A DNA stretch of 64,000 nt from Ilex aquifolium (taxonomy: Eukaryota > Streptophyta > Magnoliopsida > Aquifoliales > Aquifoliaceae), in contig OX637405.1 of the NCBI GenBank assembly GCA_951799425.1, forward strand, positions 25,027,635 to 25,091,634, written 5' to 3'. The position numbers and the translations under genes are program-made. Below are positions 1-12,400 of this stretch, one piece after another. The first letter of the stretch is position 1. Each line of letters starts with the position of its first letter. The notes beneath the pieces were generated by a model. The model saw nothing but the letters and a program-made list of their open reading frames with translations. It was not told where the DNA came from and searched no databases.

Positions 1-830
1 CCATAATTTACACATATTGATATTTTATTAAGGTTATGTATTTTGAGAAAATTTTGTTAGTTTTTTTTAATAAAATAATGAGTATAAATTAATTTCAAAT
101 CATGCAATTAAAGAAAGGAAAGAAAAAAAATTAATATTTAATATAATGGTATCAATTTTTTAGGCAATTAAATTTTATATTGCATCGTATATTCAAGTAT
201 GAGTTATGGCTAGTATACTTATAAATGTAATTTTTATTAATCAACAAAATTTGAACTAGAAAGAAAAAGATAGAAGAGTACTTTTTTTTTTTTTTTATGT
301 ACTTACCTAACCATTTATGACGTAAGTTCACAACTCTACGACTCACTCAAAAAAAAATTATTTATTCACCAAACTAAATATAACATTTAACAATTCAATT
401 CCCCACATGAATAAATCCTTTTTAGAGAGAATCAAGATCCTAACATCAAATGCAACGTCATTTATCTTAAATTAATCCCATATTTTGACTCAAAGTAAGT
501 CCATGGACCGCCTAATTGACACCAACGAGTAAAATTTCCCTGGGCTTCAGGACCCTATAGTAACAATAAAGAATGTGCTAAACTATTAGCAAGAGTAAAA
601 ACGGTGGCAGTTAAGAACTGGCCAATCTGTGAGTATGCCATGAAGTTATAAAGGTTGTACCTATGAACCAACCCCCTAAACCAAAATAGGCACAAGGAAA
701 GAGTAATAGACCGGACCAGCCTACAAAAAAAAAAAAATATCAAAAGCAGGGAGCAAGTATAACTCACTACATAGGCACATACCTCTGTAAAAAATAATTT
801 CAAGATAAATGATATCAATCTATTATCATA
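1..830. other. AT-rich intergenic sequence
   Basis: I see no gene here. The sequence is AT-rich with several homopolymer A and T runs. Positions 32-150 resemble, in inverted orientation, a stretch at 46675-46800, so a dispersed repeat accounts for part of it. Confidence 0.5.
32..150 (+). repeat. Dispersed AT-rich repeat, copy 1
   Basis: The stretch with TTGAGAAAATTTTGTTAG followed by an A-rich segment and a TTAATATTTAATATAATG end reads, in the same order, in the reverse complement of 46675-46800. The family is not recognised and no terminal repeats were found. Such short AT-rich matches could be partly fortuitous. Confidence 0.4.
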
Positions 831-1276
831 TGGTAAAATACATTTATAGTTAATCAAGTATATGTTTTGTGTCAGTTTGATCCTCAATCTTTGAATTGTG
901 TAAAATTTACCCATCAATTTCTTGATTTATGTCACTTTGATCCAATCGAGAATGTCTGTTTGAATTGACTAAGATAGATGTTCACGCGACCACACTTGAA
1001 GGATCACTTTGTTCCCTCAAATTTATAACTTATATCATATTGATCCTTCAAGTTTACAGTTTGTCACTTTAGCCTCTAAAATTTCCAAAGAATGCGCCTC
1101 AACTGTGATCATGTGAGATGCACCTAATGATTTCCGCTAGTAAATTCTAATTGTCATTTTCATTTGGACTAAAGTAATACAAATTGAAAAGTTGAGGGAC
1201 CAAATTGATAATTAAAAGATTAGGAACCGAATTGATACAAAACTCATAGTTTGAGACCAAAAATATATTTTACCCA
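831..1276. repeat. Foldback / MITE-like element with about 50-bp inverted ends
   Basis: The left end (GGTAAAATACATTTATAG, continuing to a TTGATCCT motif) matches the reverse complement of the right end (TATATTTTACCC and the preceding GGAACCGAATTGATAC) over about 50 bp with scattered mismatches. The interior repeats TTGATCC-type words. No coding sequence is present. I could not find a convincing target-site duplication, so the exact ends and superfamily are open (Mutator-like foldback elements have this look). Confidence 0.5.
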
Positions 1277-2039
1277 TTATAATACGTGCATTCTTAACAA
1301 CACACTTAAAAAGCATTTGCTATACTGCTAATAATTACATATTTATCCTATTACAGATTACAACTCCTGCCAAGATATAAATAGTTAGTCCTTTTAATGT
1401 TTTTGAGTTCTATGAATTCAAAATGGCTTATGGTGTTGGTAGATTTACATTACTCGTACTTTCACTGAATCTTAGCCTTAGTTTGTTACTTTAACGAACT
1501 CTAAATTCGAAAGTGTGTATTTATTTATGTTGGTACGATTTGAGTTAGGACCGTAATTGGTAAGTCCTCAACGTCTTGAGTTGTACAAGTCATACTTTAA
1601 TTTAAAATAAGACATAAAATGATAAATGTTAGACATATATTTGTAATTGGTTAATTTTATAGAGTTTATTGAAAATCTCAATCTATTTCATGGTCATGAT
1701 AATATAAAGATTAAAGATATGAAAACGTCATTGAGGGGATGAGATCAAGTGACAAAGATAACTCATTCACACTTCAAATGTACCTTCAAGCTTAAAACAA
1801 AAAGGTAATGACATAGAAACCTGTGATTATTCTTTGGTAGCCAACTTAGGAGGATTAGGGTTATATGGAATTGAAAGTAATTTGTACATGGCTCCTAGGT
1901 GTTTCTCAATGAAAAGATTTTTTATAACCATTTTGTATTTTTGAAAACATAGTTTGAGTCATTATCGGATCCCTCTTGAGTAAAACTCTTTAATGTTCAA
2001 TATGATAATTTTTTTTATGGTTTTATGCCTAAAAAAACA
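1277..2039. other. Intergenic sequence, nothing recognised
   Basis: AT-rich single-copy-looking DNA. No credible reading frame, RNA gene or terminal repeats were seen. Confidence 0.4.
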
Positions 2040-3362
2040 AGGACCACCCTATTTTGCTAGCCTTCGGTAAAGCGGTTTTTTGATGACTTAGTGGAAAGTA
2101 AAAGAAAAGGCCAAATGGAGGAGATTAGGGCTCGCCCTCTGGGTTGCTTGAGCGATCTTCTCTCCTAGGTTAGTTTGAAACGTGATTTTTATTCTAGTGA
2201 TCACTGTCTTATGACCTTCCTCTCGTCAATCGAGTGGTCGTTCACGAAGTTAAGTTTTCTTGTTGGTCAACATTTCCCTTATTCCAAGCCTATAAATAGA
2301 GAGTGTCTTTCCTATTACTAGGGTAAGCCTTTAGACTGATTTTTGAGAGAGAAATATATCATATGCTCTAGAGAGCTTCCTCCATAACCCTAGATTCCTA
2401 AGACTACCATATGAGTCTCTCAATATTCCTCATACGAGCACCTACTTGAAGAGCAATCGGAGATTATTTGGAATAATATATGCAAACCCAACTAATTTTC
2501 AATGTTCAAACGAGCAAATATATTAAAGAGATAAAAGACATATTCAATACAATTACCATGACAATAATAATTTGATTCAAGAACAAGAAGTTGAGCATGT
2601 TCAATGTAGTGAGAGTGATTCTTTTTCTGAATTACAAACTGAGAATGAATCCATTAATACCCTTGATAATGAACACTTAAGTGATATTATTATTCCACGA
2701 AAGGTTAATGAGCCCAATGACCTTTCATTATCAAAGAGTAGTAATGAAATTCATATATCCAAGCTTGGTGAGGGATATGAAAGTTGAGTTGAACGTCATA
2801 ATTGATAAAGATTTATTTTTTTATCTCATTGTTGGATTGGCATAAAAATGTATATATCTTTGTTTTCTTGCATGTTCCAAATATATATTGGGTATATGAG
2901 TGGATAGTTCCATTAAAGGAGTTGCTTAGACAACATATTTTTAAGCCATTAAAAATAAAATAAAGTATATTCAAATTTGACTTTAAGCTGGATTGAGTGC
3001 GAGTTTTTTTCCTTTTTTTGTACACAGTAGTTAGAATTAATTTTTTTTTTTTTTTTTTTGTGTATTTTATCAATTTTTTTTTTTTTTTTTTAAGATTTGC
3101 ACATACCCTTTTACCTTATACCCATTATTATTTGGAGTTTCATGTTAATATTTTTCTTTGAACATAGTGTTGGGTCTAAGTTGGGGGGTGTGTGCATATA
3201 TATATATATAGGTGATTTAGTGGTTTGTTATGATTATTTCTTTTTGTTTTGCATATGGTGGTTTTTAGTGTTGGAGCCTTCCTTCCCTCATTGTTTTTAT
3301 TTTCTCATTTCATTACTGTGTTTTGCAGTGAGAATAATGCATGATTTAAGTTGAGGGTAAGC
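2040..3362 (+). repeat. Decayed retroelement-like segment (possible Athila-type remnant)
   Basis: A promoter-like CCTATAAATAGAGAG lies at about 2289. It is followed by a short open frame (2572-2787) rich in Glu, Ser and Asn with no recognised domain. Two G-rich phrases follow: TTGGGGGGTGTG at about 3181, and AATGCATGATTTAAGTTGAG at about 3338. Phrases of this kind commonly mark the 3' side of plant Ty3/gypsy Athila-type internal regions. There are long T runs between. I infer a heavily decayed element. No LTR pair or polyprotein domain supports it directly. Confidence 0.25.
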
Positions 3363-4066
3363 GTTACACCACTATGTGCAATCATCATGAGCTATTTTTT
3401 TTGTATAAAAAAAATTTTAATTGTTTTATTCTTTTTTAATTAGGATGAGATTTTTAAATATTCATCTTAAATCTTGAGTTATTTGCATATTAGCACTCTA
3501 TATGAGTTTATTCTATGTTTGAGTGTTAAGTATTATATTCATGTTTTCATTTGGAACACAAAATTTATGTGCACCATAATCGTGTTATTTTTTGTGATTT
3601 ATTAAATGAGATTTATATCTTAAAAAGCTTGACATCTATAGTGAAGATGAATGTATATCCATGTGAGACTTGTGTCATTCATTGTTGGATGGTTATAATA
3701 CATTTAGTCATAAGACTATTCTTTCAAATTCAATATCTTTCAATAATCTCATTATTTTTTTTTGATTTTGGTTAGAGTATATGAAGTGATTAGTTTTTTT
3801 TTTTTTTTTTTGATCAAAAAGATGATTAGTTGATTATATCTCAATGTTAGAAGTACATTGACATGTATTCTTGAGAGATGATTTTAGGCCATCTTTGAAT
3901 TTATTTGAACCTTAGTCAATTCTTTCTTGACATCATCTGTAGTAGTTGTGATTGAACTTTAATGAAATTTACTTTTTTAGCCATATAAATTACCAAGCCA
4001 AACATAAATGTGTTTATTTTACCTTAGTTATCCTGAAACTTATATTGTTTAGAATTTAGAAAGGGA
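3363..4066. other. AT-rich intergenic sequence
   Basis: No gene seen. The stretch has T-rich runs, including about 18 T at 3795-3812. Confidence 0.4.
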
Positions 4067-4110
4067 ATGGTGACTACTAGAAAAAAAAGAAAAAAAAAAG
4101 TAGTTCATTT

Positions 4111-4235
4111 ATGCCTGGAGATGCCCACCACCACCCACTACCACCCCTACCATTACCCGTCGTCGCTCATCATTGTCGCCAGCCATTATCACCCACCCCC
4201 ACCACACCAACCACCACCACCACCATTGTTGCCAC
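4111..4235. repeat. CCA/CAC-rich simple sequence, left part
   Basis: Imperfect (CCA)n tract. The His/Pro/Thr-rich frames through it are translations of simple sequence, not genes. It continues at 6053-6365 on the far side of an inserted LTR, so the two parts were once adjacent. Confidence 0.75.
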
Positions 4236-5521
4236 TGATCTTGATCCGAAATGCATACACCCAAGTGCAGGCGGTCAAGCTGTAGTAATAATCCGGTTTG
4301 AGTCCGAAGTCGAATCCACAGGGAACTTTTGTTGATATTTCTGAGGTAAGCAGTGGTAGAGACCTATTGATTGTAACCCTTGAGATTTGTTGTGAGATAT
4401 GAGTTTTCCTGGACAGAATATAAGATTCTTTCCAAGAGGATTTTCTTAACAAAATAGGAGATAAGTGCTAATTAAAAAGAGTCACTCTTTAGTGCAAGGA
4501 TCTGGACATGTAGTTAGTTATCCGGTTTGTCATAATTGTGTTTGATAACTCAATTAACTCCCGTGTCAACAGCAAGCTAATCGGAAGATAAAGATGGATT
4601 GTGAGAATTAAGAACATGATTCCGATGTCTTTCTAGAAGTTTACAAGAATTGTCTGTGCCGAGACTTAACCCGTCTACAAACAAGCAAGTGTTTCTACAA
4701 GACATCCAATCATCATATTAACATTTCATTCTTTAAATGAAGTACAATAAGGAGGAGTATTGAAGGGTAGTCATAAGGATCTAGCCGGGGTACTTGTCTT
4801 GAACTGATGAGTCTTTCTATGCAAGAGTCATCTGTGTCATAGAAAGAACCCACAGTTATACAAAGTACCTTAGCTTTGCTAGATGCAATCAATCATCCAA
4901 TAACAAGAAGAAATAAACATTAAGCATAAAAACAATGCACAAATATGATTCCCGGATAACTTATACATGACATTCTCCTCTTACTAAAGAGTGAATGAGA
5001 AACTACTCACTCTTCATGGCTCGGGTAAAGCTAGAAAAGTGAGTGATGCTCATCCCTCCAAGTAGAGAACTTAAAAGATAAAGTAACAACAAATACGGAG
5101 CCAATCTTTAACAAAGAATGGGTGAATCACGTTCCACCCTTCACGGCTTTGGTAAAGCTCTAGAAAAGTGGAAGAGTTTCACTCTTCTAAGAAAGAAAGA
5201 AGCGCAAGCAATGGAAGTGAAATGCATGAACAATAAAAGTAGAAGAATGCTAGTCACATTTGGAGGGTGGCTTCCTCAACCAAGAATTGGAGGGTTGCTT
5301 CCTCAACCAAAAGATGAACTATCTCTCTTCTATGAATGTAAAATGAAAGCATAAGTATAAAACTATTTTTATAACAAGCAAGAGATGTTGGACTAAAGTC
5401 AAACTAATCTCTAAAATAAAGACTTCATACAAGGAAAATAAGCTAAATCTACAATGTGAGTGGGAGTCTAAGCTTCCATTAACTTTCCTACTTGGCTCCC
5501 TTAGCTCTCCAACAAGGGGAG

Positions 5522-5529
5522 TATTTATA
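5522..5529 (-). promoter_or_regulatory. LTR TATA box
   Basis: TATAAATA on the minus strand inside the solo LTR, with GC-richer flanks, about 95 bp downstream (in minus orientation) of the nearest TTCGAA palindrome. This is a sequence-based inference of a U3 core promoter. Confidence 0.45.
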
Positions 5530-5620
5530 GGCAAGAGGAGGAGACAAGAGGAGGTGAAGGAATAGTGTTTGTCGCCCAAGTCCAAGTGAAAAGACAACAA
5601 CTCTGCTGTTAGTCTGTGGA

Positions 5621-5870
5621 GAACGTTCGAACGTGAGTTGGCGTTCGAACGTTGTTTCTGTTTTTGCACTAAGGGCGTTCGAACGTTGACTGACGTGCGA
5701 ACGTTTCTTCTGTTTTTGCACTAAGGGCGTTCGAACGCCAGATGTGTTCTGACCCTTTCACTCGAGTGGTCTGTTGGTCTTCTGTGAAGTTCAGTTCCAA
5801 CTCTATGCAGTAGTCTGGTCTTCAATCAACTCAAGTGCACGTTCGAACGTGAGTTGGCGTTCGAACGTTC
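5621..5870 (-). promoter_or_regulatory. Clustered TTCGAA palindromes upstream of the LTR TATA box
   Basis: CGTTCGAACG decamers occur in pairs whose TTCGAA cores start 18 bp apart (for example 5626 and 5644, and a second pair at 5839-5870). A third, imperfect pair keeps the same spacing at about 5687-5705. A 56-bp tandem duplication containing a TGTTTTTGCACTAAGGGCG phrase adds a further copy near 5730. The position between -90 and -340 of the TATA box suggests an enhancer-like role in U3. That function is inferred. Confidence 0.5.
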
Positions 5871-6052
5871 TGGTTTTGCTCCAAGCTTCTCCAATTTTGG
5901 GCTCTAATGTGCTGGTGTTGCATCCAAGTGTGGTACTTGTTGTTCTTGGGTCCTTGTTCAGTTTAGGACCTGAAATGACATCACTTAAACTCCATCAAAG
6001 TACAATTAGTCTTAAAACGACATAGTAATAAGCTAATTTTAAGTGCTAATCA

Positions 6053-6365
6053 GCCACCCATTGTCACCCACCCCCACCACATCTACCACCACCACCACTG
6101 CCGCCATTCGCCACCAACACCACAACTATCGTCGCCCCACCACCACCACTACCACTACCAACCACCATCATCATCGCCTACCACCACCCACACCCACCAC
6201 AACCATCGCTTTCACCCACAGTTGTTATTACCATCATCATCACCTAAAATCCATCACCACCATCACCGTTGCCACTCACAGCTGCCACCACCACTGTTGT
6301 CACCATCCACCACAACCATCACCATCTCTCACCACCACCACTGTCGCTCACCCCCACTACAACAG
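6053..6365. repeat. CCA/CAC-rich simple sequence, right part
   Basis: Continuation of the tract at 4111-4235. It gives long His/Pro/Thr-rich frames in several phases, which is typical of trinucleotide repeats rather than coding sequence. Confidence 0.75.
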
Positions 6366-7221
6366 GTGCTTAAATTATGTTTGGAATTTGATTTTGGGTG
6401 TAAATACAAATATATTTATTGTTGACTATTTTTTTTATTATTTTGTTCCTTCAGGCACGAACAATAACTAGTACTTATATAAATGATAAATTATACAACT
6501 CTATTTTTTCTTATATTTAATTTTTTTAAGCATATAAATTTCAACTCACTTGATTATCAAATTTCAATCAGAAAGACATACAATTCAATAAATTAACAAT
6601 GTAAAAGGTTAATCTAATTATTTTTTTGAGAAATGTTAATCTAATTATTTTTTTTTTTACTTTTCCTTCAATATTTTGAATTTATTAGAAAAAAATTATT
6701 GTTTTAAGGTATAAAAAAAATTCAAGCATTCAAAGTTACAACATTGCATTGAAGAGATAAAATAAAAAATATCTATTTATGTAATTACTTTTATACTATG
6801 CATAACTCACTCGAATATGAACTCCTATATGTCAATGAGATAGATGATTTGATAGTTAAAGGGTTTAGCTTATTTCGATTTTAATTTAAGATAAAAAAAA
6901 AAATTATATTTCAATAAATATAAATATATAAACAAAAATATAATTTGTATTCTCATGGGAAGGATAAAATTGGAACAAAACAAATCATTAATGGAGTTTA
7001 GGACTTCTTGAAAATAAATTATCAAAAGTATGACTTAATTGTCCTAAGATAAATATAATAGGACTTAATGGTTCTTTTGAAGGAAAAATATAAATTATTA
7101 GTGTTTTTTTCCGGTAATAAAAGACCGAAAGAGAGGCTTATAGGCTTTCTTATACCTCCCCTGACAATCCATATAACATCTACAGAAATTATTCATAATA
7201 GAGATGGCACGTTCTAGACAC
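6366..7221. other. AT-rich intergenic sequence
   Basis: No gene seen. A GTTAATCTAATTATTTTTTT phrase occurs twice near 6610-6655. Confidence 0.4.
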
Positions 7222-7229
7222 TTTGTACA

Positions 7230-9208
7230 CAAGGGCGGCCCAAAACAAATTGAGGCCTAAAATGAAAATTTTACATGAGACCTCATTTAATATTTTAAGA
7301 AGATAATAATTTTTTTTAACTATTATTAGACGTTTTATAGAGAGTTGTGGTATGATTTATTTTCAATATTTTAGTGCTTTTGGGATTGGGCGGGATTAGA
7401 TAAAAAAAAAATTGGGTGCAATTATGAAGTCAAGATCTTATAGATGAATAAATTCAATGAAATTTTAAAGAGACAACAAGAGAGTTGGAGATAAGGAGAA
7501 AGAACCGAAGCAAGACAATGAGAGTTTGAGGGAGAGAAGAAGTTGGAAATAGGTGGTGAGAGTAGAGGAAAAAATAGTGAAAAAGAATTTGAGAGAGATT
7601 ACTACATTTAAAATTAGAAATCGTTACTTTTAGATTTTTTTAGAAGGTTTTGTTATATTTTAGGATTTTATATATATAAGGCATTATATAGACCTGTGAA
7701 AATATTGTTACATTTTAGAACTTTCTATAAAGTTTTACATAGATTTCTGAAATATATTGGGCTTTATATGGACAGGATTCATCATCTTTGGAGGATTTTT
7801 AAGAAGTCCAGCATTTTAGAATTATCTATTATTTTATTTCCATGTAATTATCATGCATTATAATTTTTTTAATTCATTAATTATTATAATTAGATTGCAT
7901 CGAGAGGTAAAGTACATACGTCCCCCCTAACTATGTGTAATTTAATTTTTAATCAATAAAATTCTCTCGTACTATCGAGGTTTGCCAAAAAAAAAACAAA
8001 CTTTGTCTATTCAAAAAGGTCTCAAAACATGAAGCTGACCTAATGACTGAAAATTAAATTAGGGCACTAGGAGACTATTTTAATGGTTAGGCCTGCTATG
8101 TCTCCTCCCATTCAAATGATCGAGTATTTGTGCATCTCGTAACAATTGTAATCTCTATTTGCGCCTCATTATCGAGTCTTCGTCTATGGAACCGATTAAG
8201 TGAGACAAATTAATTAATAGATGACGCGTAAGAAATAAAGATAATATGTGTTACTCCATATTTTATGTATTTTTTAAATTTGTCAAAAATAATGCGTGGA
8301 ACGTTACAAAGGATATTGTCATAGTAAAGATGTTTCAATGTTATAACGCGGTGTCGCATAATTTTTATTTTTAATTTTGGCTTTTAATATATAATAAACA
8401 TTAGATATGTGTTATTTCATAATCATACTATATGAGTGCAATTGTTCAATGGTAAAATCCATAGAAATTGAAAATATACATAGATCATCATGGCTATAAG
8501 TACATATTTTTTAACAAACAGATCCACACATCTATTTGTCTCTCTCGTCTCTTGCTTGAACCGCACTTTTCGGAACATAATATATTATTTCATTACTATT
8601 TTTATGTTCTTCTTATTTGTTTTGTATGTTCTTCATGAAAATTGTGATATTAGATTATCGACTATCAGTAAATATTCATAATTTTTTGTTATCTTGTTAT
8701 TGAATTATTTTATTATTTTTTAATTTTTTATGATCCATAACTTGTTTATATATGTAACGCTCACCCACTGTTTTGTTGTGTTTTACTTTCTCTGATAATA
8801 ACTTTATCGATGTGGATCCTTTATGAGAATGAACAATTTAATTAGTTGGTGTTTTTGTATTGAAATGAGAACAAAATCAAGTTTGAGATAAATAGAAAAT
8901 GTGTTTGATTTATTTTAATTTGTGAAAGAGAGAGATACTTATTATATTTTTTTTATTAAAGTGTTAACCTTTTTTTGTCCTTTAATAAATATGTATGTGT
9001 AATGTATATTTGTGAGGTGAACTGCACTTTTAAACTTAAATTTTATATTTTATTTTAACTTAATCTTTTAGAAGTTTTTTTGTTAAACTAAATTATAATG
9101 AGTTTTAATTTTTGATCTATACTAAATTATTGAACTTTAAAATTTGGGGCTTTTTTTGTGTGGGCCTAAAGCCCATGCTTTTTCCACTCCATTGTTGAGC
9201 CGGCCATG
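7230..9208. mobile_element. Non-autonomous hAT-like DNA transposon, copy 1 (1979 bp)
   Basis: The element starts CAAGGGCGGCCC and ends GAGCCGGCCATG. The reverse complement of the end, CATGGCCGGCTC, matches the start at 9 of 12 positions. A perfect 8-bp direct repeat TTTGTACA flanks it at 7222-7229 and 9209-9216, the length typical of hAT transposons. No transposase frame is present. The interior aligns in order with the smaller copy at 15560-16823. It ends about 216 bp beyond the stop codon of the HLTF-like gene, so it sits at or in that gene's 3' untranslated region or terminator. Confidence 0.85.
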
Positions 9209-9424
9209 TTTGTACATGTCTGAATTACATGAAAAAACACATTCACCAAAGAAATGCCTCTATCAAAAAGAAACGCTGTCTTGTATATATACACTATGTG
9301 CATGTTTACATGCCAAAAGAGTCTAGAAGCTTTGGAAATAGGGAATTTAGACCGAAAACATACCTACATGTATGAGCAAATGCAACATACATGCATGCAT
9401 GTATATGATGTGAGAGAAAATAAC

Positions 9425-12400
9425 TCACAGAGACATCAAAGTACGGAGATCATCTGCTGTAATCTCCCTCCGGTCCTTTGAACCCCTCCTACCAAAAGCT
9501 TCCCTTGCAAGCAGCTTCTTTTTCTCTTGTAGCTCCAATATCTTCTCTTCAATGCTGTTTCTAGCAATCATCCTCACAATCTTGACATCCTCCTTCTGCC
9601 CAATCCGGTGGACCCGGTCCATAGCCTGTTCCTCAACTGCTGGATTCCACCATGGCTCCAGCAAATAGACCCTGGAAGCAGCAGTAAGATTTATACCAGC
9701 ACATGATGCTTTAAGACTTGCAAGCAAGATTGTAGGCCCATCTGGGGTTGGGATTCCAAACTCTTCTATTACTTGAGCTCTCCTTTTCGCATTCATTGTC
9801 CCATCTAATCGCAATATCCTAAATCCAGCTACTTTTAGCGGCTCTTCAAGCAAAATCAACATTTTTCGGAATTGGGAGAATACAACTGATTTTGTAGTTG
9901 GGGTTTGATCCCTTGACGCTATGAGAAGATTTAAAAGAGAAGACACTTTAGAAGATGTGCTGGAAGAGGAAACTCCAGTATTGGCTGTGTCGGAAGATTC
10001 CGCCGGAGATGAGAAGAGGTCAGATTCTGACAATGGACGGCGACACAGTGGGCAGCAGGGTGCTGTACGTTTCAAGGTTTTAAGGATGCAGGATCGGCAA
10101 AAGAGGTGAGCACAACGTGTAATAACGATATCATTCGGTGTTGAAATGCAAATTGGACAGTCAAAATCTTCACCATCCTGAAGCAGTGAAACCATCTTCT
10201 TCAGCAATTCTGGGTTGTTGGATACATCTGCTTGGAATCACATTATATAGTTAACCACTCATCACAAACATATTATGTGGGAGAAACCATGGCAGCAAAG
10301 AGTTTTTATAGTTATTGAAAACTAAACTTTTAAGACCAACAGTATTCCATATGACAGGATCACAGTCAATAGTTTCAAAAAATAAGAAAACAACGAAAAA
10401 CAAATTATGATTCAACACAATGGTAATAAACGCATTCTCACATGCACACGTGAACATAAATGTGCACAGAAACATAAACAAAATGTTAGCACATATATAG
10501 GAAGGTCTAGGAAGTGCACCCTTGTACACACATCCTTGCATAAATTGTATATGTAAAAGCATAGATCTACTCCAAGAAAAATATAAAAAATGCTAGAGCA
10601 TATATCCAAAGCCTCAAACCTTGCAGAGCTGACAGGCCAAGTCTTCAATGCATTTTAAGCATAGGAAAAACATAAGGAGATGCAACAGGATTAGCCAATG
10701 AAAGAACAAAATAAATCAAAGTAAAACAAAATAGAACATAAAGGAAATTCAAAAATAGAAAATTAAGTATGTCTAATACATGATGGATTTAAGTCTTCAT
10801 TCAGCCTGGAAGGTATCCCAAACTCCTAAAATTCAGCCTAAAATGCAATTGAAGGAATAGTTAACTCATTTCACCAAGCAAAGCAAAGAAATTATAGTCC
10901 AATTGATTGCAAAAACGAAAATTTCACCCGCAAATAGTTGCACTGCATTCATTTTATGTTTAGAAAGATAATCTTGGGCTTAATTGAAGCAATTGGAGAT
11001 CCAGTTCAGATCACTAAACTCTTCAACCTAACGATGTTTGACATTTTTTATCATAGGATGAGTGTACGAATCATGGTTGGTGGTGTGATAAATTTGAATA
11101 GCTTAACGAAATAAAAAAACTATACAAAGAAAAGCTACAAAAAATGAATCCATCATGTAATATATAAACAGCAACAAAAAATTTCCAGTACCAAAAGAAA
11201 TCAAATGGAATGGTGTTATTTCTCGTATTGGTGGAATGCACATTAGCAAAGATGCATAAGTCTCTTTGCTAGTAAAGTAGTAAGTTTAGAAATTCTTTGA
11301 CCAAGAGATCGTAGTGATTCATCAGAAACTCATTTAGTTTGTTTGATAAAAATAGTAAATATCAATCCCACTGGCACCCAAATTATATACTCAAAAGAGC
11401 AAGGGCCAAAAACCCTGCTGCTTGAGCATTATCACTACCCCTTCTTCACTGACCCAACTATTGCTGGGCAAAAGAAACATGCCGAGAATCAAAGCATCAT
11501 GAAAACACAAAGGCAGCTTTAGTAATCTTAGAATGATGGTGCCTACGGTATGGCGAGAAAGGGCCAGCAGTGGCAGTGTGCAGCAAGTCATGGACACCAA
11601 GTGTTTTCTACCAACAGGAACCGGGAACACGAACTGAAGAAAGAAGGAGGAAGGAGACGAGGAAAAGAATGGTGGTGAATATCAAGGAGTAACACCTAAA
11701 AGCTTTATTTTGACTTTAGCAAGGCACAAGCCACATTACCCAGAAACGCAATGTCAAAATTTCACACTGGGACCTATCGTAGCAAAAAGGTAGATTTATA
11801 ATAAGACTCGAAAAAGGAAAGAGAAATCTTGGAATGCTCAAACATCTTAGACCTTAACACCTGATATAGACCTGATATATAACCATATACATTCCATGGA
11901 AAATAACGGCAACACATGTCCAACAATCTGGAATTTAAACTAGTTTTAACTTCTAAAGCTGACTAGTACATAAGAGAAAATTCAACCCCATCCTTAATTG
12001 TGCAAGGTCTAAAGCATGTTTGAAGTAAACTTCGCAATATTCTTCATCAATACAGGAGATCATCAATTAGACTTTGACCTTAAAATTTTTTAAGGTCTCC
12101 AGAAAATCAAAATCTAAATGATCTAATTCGCCAGTTCTTTTGTTTTTTCTTTTATATTAGTTAGATGACTCAGATCTCCAGCTCCAATCTTATGTAAAAA
12201 AGATACCATCAATTAGTCTTTAGACATTAAAAATTTCTTAATCTAGAATGTCAAAAACTTGATGAGCTACATCTCCAGCTCTTTTGTTTTTCTCTTTCTC
12301 CTTACATTCATATCCAGATCCGCTGTGAAAACAAATTGACATTTAGTGCTGCAAAACTCGATAGGATTACTTAAACAGTTCTCTGTGCAGCAATGTTGCC

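Larger units (their letters stand above)
4236..6052 (-). mobile_element. Putative solo LTR of an LTR retrotransposon, 1817 bp
   Basis: The segment begins TGATCTTGATCC and ends TGCTAATCA, the TG...CA termini of an LTR. It is flanked by the 5-bp direct repeat GCCAC at 4231-4235 and 6053-6057. CCA-rich simple sequence continues on both sides, as expected for an insertion. A TATAAATA box on the minus strand (5522-5529) and a block of TTCGAA palindromes upstream of it (5621-5870) show that the LTR reads on the minus strand. No internal coding region or second LTR is present. The target repeat lies in low-complexity sequence, so the duplication is weaker evidence than usual, but the ends agree with it. 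Confidence 0.65.

Noticed and set aside
555..917. 120-aa minus-strand frame
   Set aside because: Hydrophobic, AT-driven composition with no domain. It overlaps the foldback element.
6043..6471. His/Pro/Thr-rich open frames over the CCA tract
   Set aside because: All phases give low-complexity peptides and no splice or domain signal. Also applies to 4067-4335.
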